DNA of 24,758 bases. Source: a virus. Shown piece by piece: positions 1 through 6,915 of this stretch. Under the pieces are notes generated by a model. It was not told where the DNA came from and made no database searches. It worked only from the letters and a program-made list of their open reading frames with translations. The position numbers and the translations under genes were made by a program. Where the stretch lies: IMG/VR virus record IMGVR_UViG_3300042945_002475, positions 1 through 24,758 of that record; one strand, given 5' to 3'. Every line of letters starts with the position of its first letter. Position 1 is the stretch's first letter.

Positions 1-23
1 CAAATACACCATATCAAAAAAAA

Positions 24-1190
24 ATGCTTGAAAAAAGAGCACAAGAAGAACAAGAAACATCATCGATTAATAGGTTAAATAATACTTTGTTAATAGATGA
101 TTTTTACGAAACAAATGAGTTAAATGGATTGACGGCAATTTACAACTATTTTCTTTCATCAGGAAAGTTTAAGGAATATTCGGATGATCAAAAGTTGAGA
201 ATAAAAGAAATCAGAAAAATTTTTAAAAATCAGATAGACCCATCCGCTGAACTTATACGTGAACTATCTCAAGAATTAAAAGAAATATCGTTATCAGTTG
301 GGGGGGACATTTATGACTTTATGATTGTGTCCGGAATTTATTCAATTCTTACGGTGAAGTGTACAAACAAAAATTTTTACGGAGAAGAATATAAAGTTGG
401 GACCGATGATGAATTTCATGATGAACTTAAAGAGTATTGGGAAGGTTACCTAAGAGATAATTTGATGTCATTAGATGAATCATTAATTTTACGTTATTTA
501 GATGTGGATTCTATTAAACAAAATTTAAGAGATCAAATTGAAGATGAAATAAGAGAATACCCAGGGGAATGGGAATTGAAATATGAACTCGACCCATATC
601 AACTTCAAAGGATCGATGAATTAAATGATGAAATATTTTTTCTTGAAATCGAGGAATCATTAATTACAAAAGGTGCTAAACCAGAATTAAAACTTTTAGA
701 AAATTTTGGCAAAAAAGGTTTAGAATATATTGACGGAAATAACATAAAATTCAAAGTTGTTTTTGACCCATTCTTCAAAATTTATATTAATAATTCAGAA
801 GTTGATAAAATTCCTGCTCCGGATCTAAAAGACATAGAATATTATGAAGATGACGACAGAAGTAAAAGACTTAATCTAATTGGATATCATATTGATAAAT
901 TAAATTCTGAAATTCAAGAAATAGAACTTAATCCGGAAGGTCCAATCGATGAATCGGATTTGTCTGATATAGTTGACCAGGAATTAGACAAAATTGATGA
1001 CAACCCCATCCAAACTTTAAAAGATCGAGACCTTTGGGGTTATTCTGATTTGTCATATTTTTTAGAATTTGATGATATGGCAAGAGATTATGCCGCAGAT
1101 AAAGACTATCATGTTCTTTCTTTGGATAATTATTATTTTGAATATAATGTCGACGGAGAGACATATATTGTAATAAGAGTTTCTGATTAA
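24..1190 (+). CDS. Unassigned acidic protein, possibly cut by the left window edge
   Basis: I do not recognise a family. The 388-residue product is rich in Asp, Glu and Lys, has long predicted helices with charged heptad-like stretches (around residues 165-215 and 285-330), and has no signal peptide or membrane segment. The C-terminal third is strongly acidic and ends in an aromatic, Tyr-rich stretch. The ATG at 24 follows a run of A. However, the seven codons before it (bases 3-23) are also open and contain no stop, so the gene may begin outside the window and this ATG may be internal. A 41-base AT-rich gap separates it from the next gene. The reading frame is certain, the start is not, and the function is unknown. 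Confidence 0.75.
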   Translation: MLEKRAQEEQETSSINRLNNTLLIDDFYETNELNGLTAIYNYFLSSGKFKEYSDDQKLRIKEIRKIFKNQIDPSAELIRELSQELKEISLSVGGDIYDFMIVSGIYSILTVKCTNKNFYGEEYKVGTDDEFHDELKEYWEGYLRDNLMSLDESLILRYLDVDSIKQNLRDQIEDEIREYPGEWELKYELDPYQLQRIDELNDEIFFLEIEESLITKGAKPELKLLENFGKKGLEYIDGNNIKFKVVFDPFFKIYINNSEVDKIPAPDLKDIEYYEDDDRSKRLNLIGYHIDKLNSEIQEIELNPEGPIDESDLSDIVDQELDKIDDNPIQTLKDRDLWGYSDLSYFLEFDDMARDYAADKDYHVLSLDNYYFEYNVDGETYIVIRVSD

Positions 1191-1234
1191 AATGCTTTAA
1201 AATATAAATTATTTTAGTTATATTTTAGGAAGTG

Positions 1235-2020
1235 ATGTCAAAACAAGGAAAAATCGATTTTTTATTACCTACAGATTGGATGTTTGAAAAACCAATAGAT
1301 TCTGAACACAAAGAATATAAATTACTTTCTTACTTTCAAAAAATGGGGGAGAAATTGGATAATCTTGAACTTTATCCTGGATTTATAGAACTATCATTAC
1401 ATCTAATTAATATTCAAACATTATATAAACAAAGAAAAATTATTTATACCGATAAAAAATTCACATCAATAGATGACGAACTTCTTTTAAAGGATTTGAA
1501 AATTAAGAATTTACCAGATCTTACACCAGTTGAATTTTCCGAACTTAACAAAATTTTACAATATTCCTCACCAATGATCACAGAATATTTCGAAATTGCA
1601 AAATCTATTTGGAGTGCTATTTTTGACTCAGTGGATGTTAAATTGAAAAAAAATAAAAAATTTATCAGATCCAACGACGGATTCTTTTTTTATAGGAATT
1701 TAGAAACAAACATGATTTACATCTGGAAATATAACATTAAAAAAGTAAGCAAAACATCAACCGAAACCAAAACCACAACAAAATTATTGTTCAAGGACCT
1801 TACTAACGATTTGACCATACCAAAAATTTTTCTTAATATTTTTGAAAAAAACCCAAAATTAAAAAAAGATTCACCAATTTTTGAAATGAAATCTAAAGGA
1901 GTTTTACCAATTGAGGAAACTTTGTTACCAATATTCAAAAGAAAGGTGATGTCTTACATTTTACAGACCATCCTTTTTGAAAAACAAAAAGAAGATAATT
2001 TAAATATATCAATTGATTAA
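1235..2020 (+). CDS. Unassigned phage protein, 261 aa
   Basis: No known domain is visible. The product is a soluble, Lys/Ile/Leu-rich protein of 261 residues with mostly helical character and no signal peptide. A Lys/Thr-rich stretch (about residues 168-187) looks like a linker or basic surface. I start it at the ATG at 1235. A GTG lies immediately upstream at 1232, but the ATG has an AGGA about five bases before it. The gene is followed after 10 bases by a tiny Lys-rich gene at 2031, so the two are probably co-transcribed. Composition and codon use (AGA for Arg, AAA for Lys) match the neighbours. Function is unknown. Confidence 0.75.
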   Translation: MSKQGKIDFLLPTDWMFEKPIDSEHKEYKLLSYFQKMGEKLDNLELYPGFIELSLHLINIQTLYKQRKIIYTDKKFTSIDDELLLKDLKIKNLPDLTPVEFSELNKILQYSSPMITEYFEIAKSIWSAIFDSVDVKLKKNKKFIRSNDGFFFYRNLETNMIYIWKYNIKKVSKTSTETKTTTKLLFKDLTNDLTIPKIFLNIFEKNPKLKKDSPIFEMKSKGVLPIEETLLPIFKRKVMSYILQTILFEKQKEDNLNISID

Positions 2021-2030
2021 AATACAAAAA

Positions 2031-2186
2031 ATGAAAAATAAAAAAATTATTGAAGTGAATTTGGGTGTTGGGGCTGATCAACTATTTCCAGAAATTATTA
2101 AAATTTTGATTGAAGATGATTCTGTAAATGAAGAAAAAAAAACGGTTAAAAAAAGTAAAAAAACCAAAGAAGAAAAATTAAAATAG
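2031..2186 (+). CDS. Small Lys/Glu-rich protein, 51 aa
   Basis: This open frame of 51 codons sits exactly in the gap between two well-supported genes, with an ATG preceded by an A-rich stretch and a TAG stop five bases before the next ATG. The first 30 residues look like a small folded segment (beta-strand start, then GVGADQLFPEII). The tail from residue 33 is almost entirely Lys, Glu and Thr and is probably disordered. A basic tail of this kind could bind nucleic acid, but that is inference. No family is recognised. The tight spacing supports it as a real gene. Confidence 0.55.
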   Translation: MKNKKIIEVNLGVGADQLFPEIIKILIEDDSVNEEKKTVKKSKKTKEEKLK

Positions 2187-2190
2187 TAGA

Positions 2191-2433
2191 ATGTTTGAAG
2201 AAAAAGAGATGGTCAATCACCCTGATCACTATCAATCTGGTAAAAATAATGAATACGAGGCAATCAAAGTTATTGATGCTTGGGATTTAGGATTTAGTTT
2301 AGGAAACACAGTAAAATATATATCACGTGCAGGAAAAAAAGGAAAAGACAAAGAACTTGAAGACCTCAGAAAGGCATTATGGTACCTCCAACACCACATC
2401 GAAACAATTGAAGAAAAAAACCGGAATCAATAA
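2191..2433 (+). CDS. DUF3310 family protein (T7 gp1.7-like)
   Basis: The 80-residue product matches the DUF3310 pattern: VNHPDHY at residues 8-14, an I-x-AWDLGF core, LGNTVKYISRAGKK, and a C-terminal ELEDLRKALWYLQHHI helix. The family is widespread in tailed phages. Its T7 member, gp1.7, is reported to be a nucleotide (dTMP/dGMP) kinase, so a role in nucleotide supply is plausible, in keeping with thymidylate synthase and a Nudix hydrolase elsewhere in the window. Length is typical for the single-domain form. It starts five bases after the preceding small gene. Family assignment is firm; enzymatic activity here is inferred. Confidence 0.9.
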   Translation: MFEEKEMVNHPDHYQSGKNNEYEAIKVIDAWDLGFSLGNTVKYISRAGKKGKDKELEDLRKALWYLQHHIETIEEKNRNQ

Positions 2434-2476
2434 AGAGATAACTATCTGGGATGCTTTAACAACACCCAAAGAGTTG

Positions 2477-2722
2477 ATGAGAGAAACTCTTATAAATTTC
2501 TCCTGGGGATTTCTAGGGAATTCAATTGTCGTGTTCGCTTCGAAAGAAATGGACTTACTGGTACTATTTAATTTTATACTATACTACATTTTCATTTCTT
2601 ACATTGTGAATAGACAAAAATATGAGACCCTACTTGGAAAATTTATAGTTTTACCAGGATCAGCAGCCGCAGGAGCATTTGCCGGTTACAAATTGGCTCA
2701 ACTTATATCAACTTTCGGTTGA
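2477..2722 (+). CDS. Small membrane protein
   Basis: From the ATG at 2477 this gives an 81-residue protein with two or three likely membrane helices (about residues 8-24, 29-45 and 60-77, the last Gly/Ala-rich). I prefer this start because the longer ATG at 2327 would overlap the DUF3310 gene by over 100 bases, and the residues it adds look like an out-of-frame reading of that gene. The frame stays open and protein-like between 2434 and 2476, so a non-ATG start just after the DUF3310 stop (for example ATA at 2438) is also possible. It ends one base before the convergent DUF192 gene. No family is recognised. A holin-like role is possible but unsupported. Confidence 0.6.
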   Translation: MRETLINFSWGFLGNSIVVFASKEMDLLVLFNFILYYIFISYIVNRQKYETLLGKFIVLPGSAAAGAFAGYKLAQLISTFG

Positions 2723-3100
2723 TTATTCTTCAATCAAGACAGAATCACCAACTCTAATGTCGTATTTTAAACAGTCACCACCAGGTATTTCTAAAACAAT
2801 ATCCCCGGTACCAGGATAATTTATACATTCACTTGGATTTTCTTCTCGACATGGAGGACAATTTGAGTAAATTTTTGAAATAACATGTCTATTACTTGAA
2901 TTAGATGAATGGCTAATATAGATTATGTCCAATGGTATCACACAATTATACATCCAAAAACTGTGATTACCATAACCCATCATAAACATCATACCATCAA
3001 AAGTTGAATCGAATTTCTTGAGTTGCATACCTTCTTTAATGTCCTTGTCTGTCATCATGCATTTGACATTGTAAGAATTATTATTTATTATTACTTCCAT
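2723..3100 (-). CDS. DUF192 family protein
   Basis: The 125-residue product carries the DUF192 signature: an N-terminal beta segment, a GMQL/GMMF stretch, then HSFWMYNCVIPLDIIYI (matching the family's FWM-x-NT-x-IPLDI core), a central Cys-containing loop and a C-terminal LEIPGG plus GDSV. The family is a compact beta-rich domain of unknown function, common in bacteria and often secreted there. Here there is no signal peptide, so it is probably cytoplasmic. The loop at about residues 78-96 (CPPC and a third Cys) is an addition that could bind metal. It is one of few minus-strand genes, lies tail to tail with the membrane gene and head to head with the Nudix gene, and may be a late acquisition. 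Confidence 0.85.
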   Translation of the reverse strand: MEVIINNNSYNVKCMMTDKDIKEGMQLKKFDSTFDGMMFMMGYGNHSFWMYNCVIPLDIIYISHSSNSSNRHVISKIYSNCPPCREENPSECINYPGTGDIVLEIPGGDCLKYDIRVGDSVLIEE

Positions 3101-3128
3101 ACTTATAAATATAAAAAAATAATATTAA

Positions 3129-3530
3129 ATGAAAAGATACTCAGGGATTATTGTTAGAAATGAAGACAAATATCTACTATGTAAAAGAAATTACGAGGGT
3201 AATCTTCCTGGAGTCTGGTCCGTACCTGGTGGTCACATGGAAGATAACGAAACTCCAGAAGAGTGTGCTAGAAGAGAATTTTTCGAAGAGACCAATTACA
3301 AAATTGATGGTAGATTGAATTTGGTTGGTTTTATTGAACACACAAATAATGAAGATGAAATGAAAGGTCTGATGTATGTTTACTTTTATGATTCTGATGA
3401 TGAAATTAATCCGGATCTTAGAAATGCGAAAGATGGTGATGAACATTTGGTTTGTAATTATTTTTCATTTGATGATTTACCACTTGAAAAAAATGACCAA
3501 CTCTACAAAATTATAAAAAAATTAAATTAA
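3129..3530 (+). CDS. Nudix hydrolase
   Basis: A complete Nudix box is visible at residues 35-57: G35, E41, then REFFEE at 49-54. The only departure from GX5EX7REUXEEXGU is Asn56 in place of the last Gly. The 133-residue length is that of a single-domain MutT-like enzyme. Such enzymes hydrolyse nucleoside diphosphate-X compounds with Mg2+ held by the Glu residues of the box. The substrate cannot be read from sequence; damaged dNTPs, NTP sugars or RNA caps are all possible. The start ATG at 3129 is close to the divergent DUF192 gene (28 bases between them), so both may be driven from this AT-rich gap, although no clear promoter is seen there. Confidence 0.93.
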   Translation: MKRYSGIIVRNEDKYLLCKRNYEGNLPGVWSVPGGHMEDNETPEECARREFFEETNYKIDGRLNLVGFIEHTNNEDEMKGLMYVYFYDSDDEINPDLRNAKDGDEHLVCNYFSFDDLPLEKNDQLYKIIKKLN

Positions 3531-3533
3531 ATT

Positions 3534-3563
3534 TTGTGAATCAAAGAATTATTTATACCTTTG
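3534..3563 (+). promoter_or_regulatory. Bacteroidetes-type promoter (TTG-N19-TAccTTTG)
   Basis: TTG at 3534-3536, 19 bases, then TAccTTTG at 3556-3563 match the primary sigma consensus of Bacteroidetes (-33 TTG and -7 TAnnTTTG). It lies in the gap after the Nudix gene and about 33 bases before the ATG at 3597, so it probably starts the transcription unit that ends at the terminator near 4906. Confidence 0.7.
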
Positions 3564-3596
3564 TTCTTAATTACAAACAAACTGATAATTTTATTT

Positions 3597-3887
3597 ATGA
3601 AAAAAGAATGTTTTAAAATCAGGATCATCAATCAACAAATGGGAGAATTACTTAACGATTCATTTGTTGATAGAGTGCAATTCAAGTTGTTTCTGAAGTT
3701 AGTAAACGCATCTTTAGAACTACAAAGTGATTTATCTTATTTCAATGGGGAAACTTTTTTGATCCATATCCCGTATATTATATTAAAAGATTCTGTTGTT
3801 TTAACATCTACGGAGATGATATCAACCAAAGATCAAGTAAGAAGTAAAATAGAAGCATTTGTAACAATTGAAAACAATGAAAAATAG
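3597..3887 (+). CDS. Unassigned small protein, 96 aa
   Basis: The product of 96 residues has no recognisable domain. It looks like a small alpha/beta protein with a hydrophobic strand near residues 52-62 and no signal peptide. I choose the ATG at 3597 and not the TTG at 3561, because that TTG overlaps the -7 box of the promoter at 3534-3563. Its 3' end overlaps the following lipoprotein gene by 11 bases, which suggests translational coupling. Function is unknown. Confidence 0.65.
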   Translation: MKKECFKIRIINQQMGELLNDSFVDRVQFKLFLKLVNASLELQSDLSYFNGETFLIHIPYIILKDSVVLTSTEMISTKDQVRSKIEAFVTIENNEK

Positions 3888-4326
3888 TTTAATCTTAATT
3901 TTAATTGGTTTTATTTTATTTGCTTGTCAAAAAAATAATCCCCAACCAACACCTCCACCTTACGGTTACCCAATCGATTACAACGATTCAACGGTAGTTG
4001 GAGATGGACCATCAATTTCAAATCAAACCTGGATTCTAAGAAAGTACAGGGTTGGTGAATTTGGAACCCTAATTGATGTTAACGATACCATTCATTTTAT
4101 AAATCACAACACCTATGACTATTTAGGGTACACAAATTCATATCATCTTTATCCCACTATGTCAACTTTGAATTTGAGTATATATTCTTTTTTATGGGGA
4201 GATATCTCTGGCACAGTTACAGAATCTATGATCAATTATGGAAATATACCTGGAGTGCCTTTTCATTGTATTACTCCTGGAAATACAAATTTTACTAACT
4301 ATTATTTGTGGATTGAAAAAATATAA
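3877..4326 (+). CDS. Predicted lipoprotein, 149 aa
   Basis: The N-terminus is a clear type II signal peptide: Lys2, a hydrophobic stretch to residue 15, and lipobox LFAC with the lipidated Cys at 17, followed by QKNN and a Pro-rich linker (about residues 22-28). The mature part (about 120 residues) is rich in Tyr, Thr, Asn and Ile with alternating polar and apolar residues, like a small beta-sandwich or beta-barrel. It begins inside the 3' end of the upstream gene and ends two bases before the next ATG. In phages, small lipoproteins of this kind can block receptors or DNA entry of rival phages (T5 Llp and the TP-J34 Ltp protein are examples). A role in superinfection exclusion here is inference; no specific family was recognised. 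Confidence 0.8.
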   Translation: MKNSLILILIGFILFACQKNNPQPTPPPYGYPIDYNDSTVVGDGPSISNQTWILRKYRVGEFGTLIDVNDTIHFINHNTYDYLGYTNSYHLYPTMSTLNLSIYSFLWGDISGTVTESMINYGNIPGVPFHCITPGNTNFTNYYLWIEKI

Positions 4327-4328
4327 TT

Positions 4329-4823
4329 ATGGGTACTAATTTTTACAGAATCCCTTCGGTGAAGGATATGGAGGTTAAAAAAAATTTATTATTAACTAGA
4401 ATACGTCAAATTAATGTAACTGCAGAGTCTATCTTCAAAAGATTTTCGATTGATAAAAACTCTAATACTTTAGAATATGTAACCCCATGGGATGAGTTTA
4501 TTGATGGTCTTGAAATTCATTTAGGTAAAAGAAGTATGGGTTGGAAGTTTTTATGGAACTTTCACGATAAAAAATATTACACAAATAAAGAAGAACTGTT
4601 CGATTTTATCAAATCTGGTCGTATCATTAATGAATATGGTGAAGAAATTGATCCTAATGAATTTATTGAAATGGCACTTGATTGGTGTAAAGATGATGGG
4701 TGGGACACTCAAACTTATTATGAAGAGAATCCGTCCAGTAAAGTTTCATGGTTAGATAGTTATAGATATCACGACATTTATATTGATAATCTGAGGATAT
4801 CATCATCGACAGACTTTAGTTAG
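4329..4823 (+). CDS. MGTNFY-type phage protein of unknown function
   Basis: The 164-residue product starts MGTNFYRI and has a LEIHLGKRSMGWKFLW core, then a YYTNKEELFDFIKSGRIINEYGEEID stretch (given here only in part as the motifs EELFDFI and EYGEEI). I recall similar small phage proteins that begin MGTNYY and share the HIGK-S-x-GW core, but know no function for them. In many of those a CxxC pair follows the first motif; it is absent here. The protein is acidic, aromatic-rich and has no signal peptide. It is the last gene before the structured tail and terminator at 4827-4906. Confidence 0.7.
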   Translation: MGTNFYRIPSVKDMEVKKNLLLTRIRQINVTAESIFKRFSIDKNSNTLEYVTPWDEFIDGLEIHLGKRSMGWKFLWNFHDKKYYTNKEELFDFIKSGRIINEYGEEIDPNEFIEMALDWCKDDGWDTQTYYEENPSSKVSWLDSYRYHDIYIDNLRISSSTDFS

Positions 4824-4826
4824 TTT

Positions 4827-4872
4827 CCTTGTTTTATTAAACAAGGTGGTGGAGTCGGACCCAAAGGTCGAC
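4827..4872 (+). other. Two consecutive stem-loops in the 3' untranslated tail
   Basis: Directly after the stop at 4823 come two inverted repeats. The first is CCTTGTTT (4827-4834) with AAACAAGG (4839-4846) around a four-base loop. The second is GTC-G-GACC (4854-4861) with GGTCGAC (4866-4872) around CAAA, with one bulged G. Together with the terminator hairpin at 4881 they give three stacked hairpins in 72 bases, GC-richer than the surroundings. This could protect the mRNA 3' end or be a small RNA. Confidence 0.6.
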
Positions 4873-4880
4873 CTAAAATC

Positions 4881-4906
4881 GGGAAAATTTATTTTCCCTT
4901 TTTTTT
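4881..4906 (+). terminator. Strong intrinsic terminator
   Basis: GGGAAAA (4881-4887) pairs with TTTTCCC (4892-4898) around a four-base loop, followed directly by eight T (4899-4906). This is a textbook Rho-independent terminator. It ends the unit 3534-4823 and overlaps the -33 box of the sigma-factor promoter (TTG at 4905-4907), so the two units abut. Confidence 0.88.
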
Positions 4907-4934
4907 GTTTTATAAAAAAATTTAATTACATTTG
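4905..4934 (+). promoter_or_regulatory. Bacteroidetes-type promoter (TTG-N19-TAcaTTTG)
   Basis: TTG at 4905-4907, 19 bases, then TAcaTTTG at 4927-4934, a full match to the Bacteroidetes primary-sigma consensus. The start codon of the sigma-factor gene is 17 bases after the -7 box, so the mRNA leader would be only about a dozen bases. It sits immediately behind a terminator, so this unit is insulated from upstream transcription. Confidence 0.8.
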
Positions 4935-4951
4935 TAACCAATTTTTAATTT

Positions 4952-5509
4952 ATGAACACTATCAAAGAAAAAACACTTGAAGTTAATTATGATGATGTAT
5001 ACAAATTTTTTGATACAGTCCACAGATTAATCTGTAATGATATGAAACTTGATTACGATCTTGGTAAAGATCTCTGTCAGGAAGGTTTTTTAAAGGCATT
5101 TATTAAAATGGAAACTTTAAAATGCTCAACAACATGTGAAAAAACCAAAGATTTGATAATTTTTACCTGGATCAAAACAATTGTAAAAAATACAATAATA
5201 GATTATTTCAGATCACCAAAAAATAATGGAAAAATCGAGTATAATCCTTTGTATCATGACCAGTTTTCCCAAACTGAACTTGATAATGAAGAAGATTTTT
5301 TATTCAAAGATAAGTTTACTAAAGACCAGTTAATGATTGCTGTCGAAATGTTGTCATATTCTCAAAAAATTTCATTTGAAAAATTTGTAATCGAGGAAAA
5401 ATCCCATAAAGAAATTGCTCAAGAGTTAGGAATTTCCGAAGGAACCTCTAAATCTAATTTTTTTAAAGCCAAAAACAATATTATTAAGAATTTGAAAAGG
5501 GTCATATGA
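4952..5509 (+). CDS. ECF-type RNA polymerase sigma factor
   Basis: The 185-residue product has the two-domain layout of an extracytoplasmic-function sigma factor. Region 2 spans about residues 15-90, with DLCQEGFLKAF and then TWIKTIVKNTIIDYFR, the core-polymerase and -10-binding helices. Region 4 spans about 122-182, with a helix-turn-helix at HKEIAQELGISEGTSKS that would read the -35 element. Length is normal. It would redirect host RNA polymerase, presumably to phage genes of a later class. It has its own host-type promoter right behind a terminator and overlaps the next gene by four bases (ATGA). No anti-sigma gene is beside it. Its target promoters are unknown. Confidence 0.88.
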   Translation: MNTIKEKTLEVNYDDVYKFFDTVHRLICNDMKLDYDLGKDLCQEGFLKAFIKMETLKCSTTCEKTKDLIIFTWIKTIVKNTIIDYFRSPKNNGKIEYNPLYHDQFSQTELDNEEDFLFKDKFTKDQLMIAVEMLSYSQKISFEKFVIEEKSHKEIAQELGISEGTSKSNFFKAKNNIIKNLKRVI

Positions 5510-6108
5510 AAGTAATATTTTTAGATCATGATGGGGTCATATGTCTCTCAAACAATTGGGGTGGACGAACAAAGAAATGGGCGAAATACCGAAGTGCAAA
5601 TCCTGACAGTAGTAATGAGAAAAAAGACGCTCCTGTATCTGTAAGATTTGATGACTTTGATAAAAAAGCGATTAAGATCCTTAATGAAATTATTGAACAA
5701 ACGGGATGTGAGATTGTGGTAAGTTCTGATTGGAGACTTCACGCGACCTTAGAGGAACTTGGTGACTACTACATCAGTCAAGGTATTATTAAACGACCCG
5801 TTGCCGTCACTGATATATTCCAAGACATTTTTCCAAAAGAATGGAATGCATTTAGATTTCGTGCCGATTTAGAATTAGAAAGAAGTATGGAAATTAATCA
5901 TTGGTTAGAAAATCATCCTGAGGTGACTCATTGGGTTGCTGTTGACGATTTGAATATGAGTTCTGAGTTTTTATCAAAATACTTTTCAGATGGTGAATCA
6001 GATAAAAATCCTGGTCTATCTAATTTTGTTCTAACGCCAAAATCAAGTGAAGGAATCAAACAATGTGGTATTAAAGAAAAAATAATTAAATATTTGAAAA
6101 ATGAGTGA
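5506..6108 (+). CDS. HAD-superfamily phosphatase, RNA-repair-associated type
   Basis: The 200-residue product shows HAD motifs: motif I as FLDHDGVI (Asp7 nucleophile, Asp9), motif II as VVSSDWR (residues 71-77) and motif IV as AVDDLNM (Asp147 and Asp148). The pattern is that of the HAD domain described in so-called Swiss Army Knife RNA repair proteins, and is also similar to polynucleotide 3'-phosphatase-type HADs. It may remove phosphates from RNA or DNA ends. The superfamily is certain and the substrate is inferred. It is translationally coupled to the sigma factor by a four-base overlap and to the next gene by eight bases. A cREC-type protein from the same functional literature lies 1.3 kb downstream. 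Confidence 0.82.
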   Translation: MKVIFLDHDGVICLSNNWGGRTKKWAKYRSANPDSSNEKKDAPVSVRFDDFDKKAIKILNEIIEQTGCEIVVSSDWRLHATLEELGDYYISQGIIKRPVAVTDIFQDIFPKEWNAFRFRADLELERSMEINHWLENHPEVTHWVAVDDLNMSSEFLSKYFSDGESDKNPGLSNFVLTPKSSEGIKQCGIKEKIIKYLKNE

Positions 6109-6274
6109 CGAGTTCAAAAATCTTAAAGTCGGAGACAGAGTAAAAACTAAATTATCTGGAATGGCAACCGTAATAGAAGTTGGTTGTTATAGTGGATATA
6201 TGGTAAAATTAATGTGCGACAATCCAAGGTGGTGTTGTCCGTATTTTTATGAAAAAGAATTAGAATTAATATGA
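6101..6274 (+). CDS. Small SH3-like barrel protein, 57 aa
   Basis: This 57-codon gene overlaps the HAD gene by eight bases and the next tiny gene by four. The product has the LKVGDRVKTK start followed by alternating strands (MATVIEVG, YMVKLM), typical of a small KOW/SH3-like beta-barrel, then Cys39 and a Cys-Cys pair at 45-46 that might bind metal. Its VGD-x-V motif also occurs in the proteins at 6890-7099 and 20836-21069. Function is unknown. The overlaps on both sides and the sensible fold support it as real. Confidence 0.6.
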   Translation: MSDEFKNLKVGDRVKTKLSGMATVIEVGCYSGYMVKLMCDNPRWCCPYFYEKELELI

Positions 6275-6330
6275 ATACAAAAGAAATAGGTAAAACTTTA
6301 CTTTTATTGTATTTACTTTATAATATATAA
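6271..6330 (+). CDS. Possible 19-aa hydrophobic peptide
   Basis: An ATG at 6271 overlaps the previous stop (ATGA) and gives 19 codons ending in TAA at 6328-6330, directly followed by the ATG of the RlpA-like gene. The peptide has a polar start (NTKEIGK) and a Leu/Tyr-rich second half, too short for a full membrane span. It may be translated only to carry ribosomes to the next start codon. It is a candidate and nothing more. Confidence 0.3.
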   Translation: MNTKEIGKTLLLLYLLYNI

Positions 6331-6696
6331 ATGGGAAAACTAGTTATATTATTATCATTTTTATTTTTTAGTCTTACCGGATCTAAAAAAATATACACAG
6401 GAACCGCATCTTATTACGGTAAAAACTACACAGGTAGATTAACGGCATCTGGAGAAAGATTTCATAAAGACAGTCTAACCGCAGCACACAAGACATTTAA
6501 ATTTGGAACCATTGTTAAAGTTACAAACCTTATTAATGATTCCGTTAGATTTGTAAAAATTAACGACAGACTACCAAAGTCATCTAACTTTATTATTGAT
6601 TTATCTTATGGTACTGCAAAACAACTTAACTTTATTAGTAGAGGAATTATTCCTGTAACTCTTGAGATTGTAGACACCGTACCAATCAAAAAATAA
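6331..6696 (+). CDS. Secreted RlpA-like double-psi beta-barrel protein
   Basis: After a signal peptide (Lys3, hydrophobic residues 4-16, likely cleavage near 18) the 121-residue product is one RlpA-like double-psi beta-barrel: GTASYYG, the LTASGERF stretch with Glu42, AAHKT with His53, FGTIVKVTNL, and KINDRLP, where the NDR (78-80) contains the Asp conserved in RlpA lytic transglycosylases. RlpA cuts naked glycan strands of peptidoglycan in the periplasm. There is no lipobox and no SPOR domain, so this is a minimal, secreted form. A role in lysis or wall remodelling fits a phage, alongside the amidase at 21582. Its start immediately follows the stop of the 19-codon frame. Confidence 0.85.
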   Translation: MGKLVILLSFLFFSLTGSKKIYTGTASYYGKNYTGRLTASGERFHKDSLTAAHKTFKFGTIVKVTNLINDSVRFVKINDRLPKSSNFIIDLSYGTAKQLNFISRGIIPVTLEIVDTVPIKK

Positions 6697-6697
6697 T

Positions 6698-6728
6698 TTG
6701 TTTTATTAAAAAACATTTCTTAACTTTG
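6698..6728 (+). promoter_or_regulatory. Bacteroidetes-type promoter (TTG-N20-TAacTTTG)
   Basis: TTG at 6698-6700, 20 bases, then TAacTTTG at 6721-6728. The GTG start of the next gene is at 6733, four bases after the -7 box, so transcription should start at or within a couple of bases of the start codon. Confidence 0.72.
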
Positions 6729-6732
6729 TAGG

Positions 6733-6915
6733 GTGAAAAAACCTTGCAAAGAATGTCCCCATCTTATTCGTAATCGTCATAACGATATGATTGTGGAGTT
6801 CGGTAAAAGAACCGGAAAGAAACACAACTGTCATATGACGGAAGGAAAAAAAGATTTGTGGAATGTAACTGATAAAAAATTGGAGTGTTATGGAAGTAGA
6901 AATGACAAGAGATAA
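6733..6915 (+). CDS. Cys/His-rich small protein, DUF6283-like
   Basis: The 60-residue product begins MKKPCKECPHL and later has KKHNCHMTEGK and LECYG, giving Cys5, Cys8, Cys33 and Cys52 with several His: a probable zinc or iron-sulphur site. The pattern resembles DUF6283 proteins of phages and actinobacteria, of unknown function. Starting at the GTG at 6733 is needed to keep the first CxxC. The only internal ATG (6787) would remove it. That GTG lies four bases after a strong -7 box, so the mRNA is probably leaderless. The 3' end overlaps the next gene by 26 bases. Confidence 0.65.
   Translation: MKKPCKECPHLIRNRHNDMIVEFGKRTGKKHNCHMTEGKKDLWNVTDKKLECYGSRNDKR

Noticed and set aside
1198-1216. A seven-pair inverted repeat of A and T only after the first gene
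   Set aside because: Too weak and lacks a T tract; such repeats are expected at this base composition.
2327-2476. N-terminal extension of the membrane gene to the ATG at 2327
   Set aside because: It would overlap DUF3310 by 107 bases and its residues look like a frame-shifted copy of that gene.
3104-3111. TATAAATA, identical to the T4 late promoter
   Set aside because: Likely by chance in this AT-rich gap; no similar motif was seen at consistent places before other genes.
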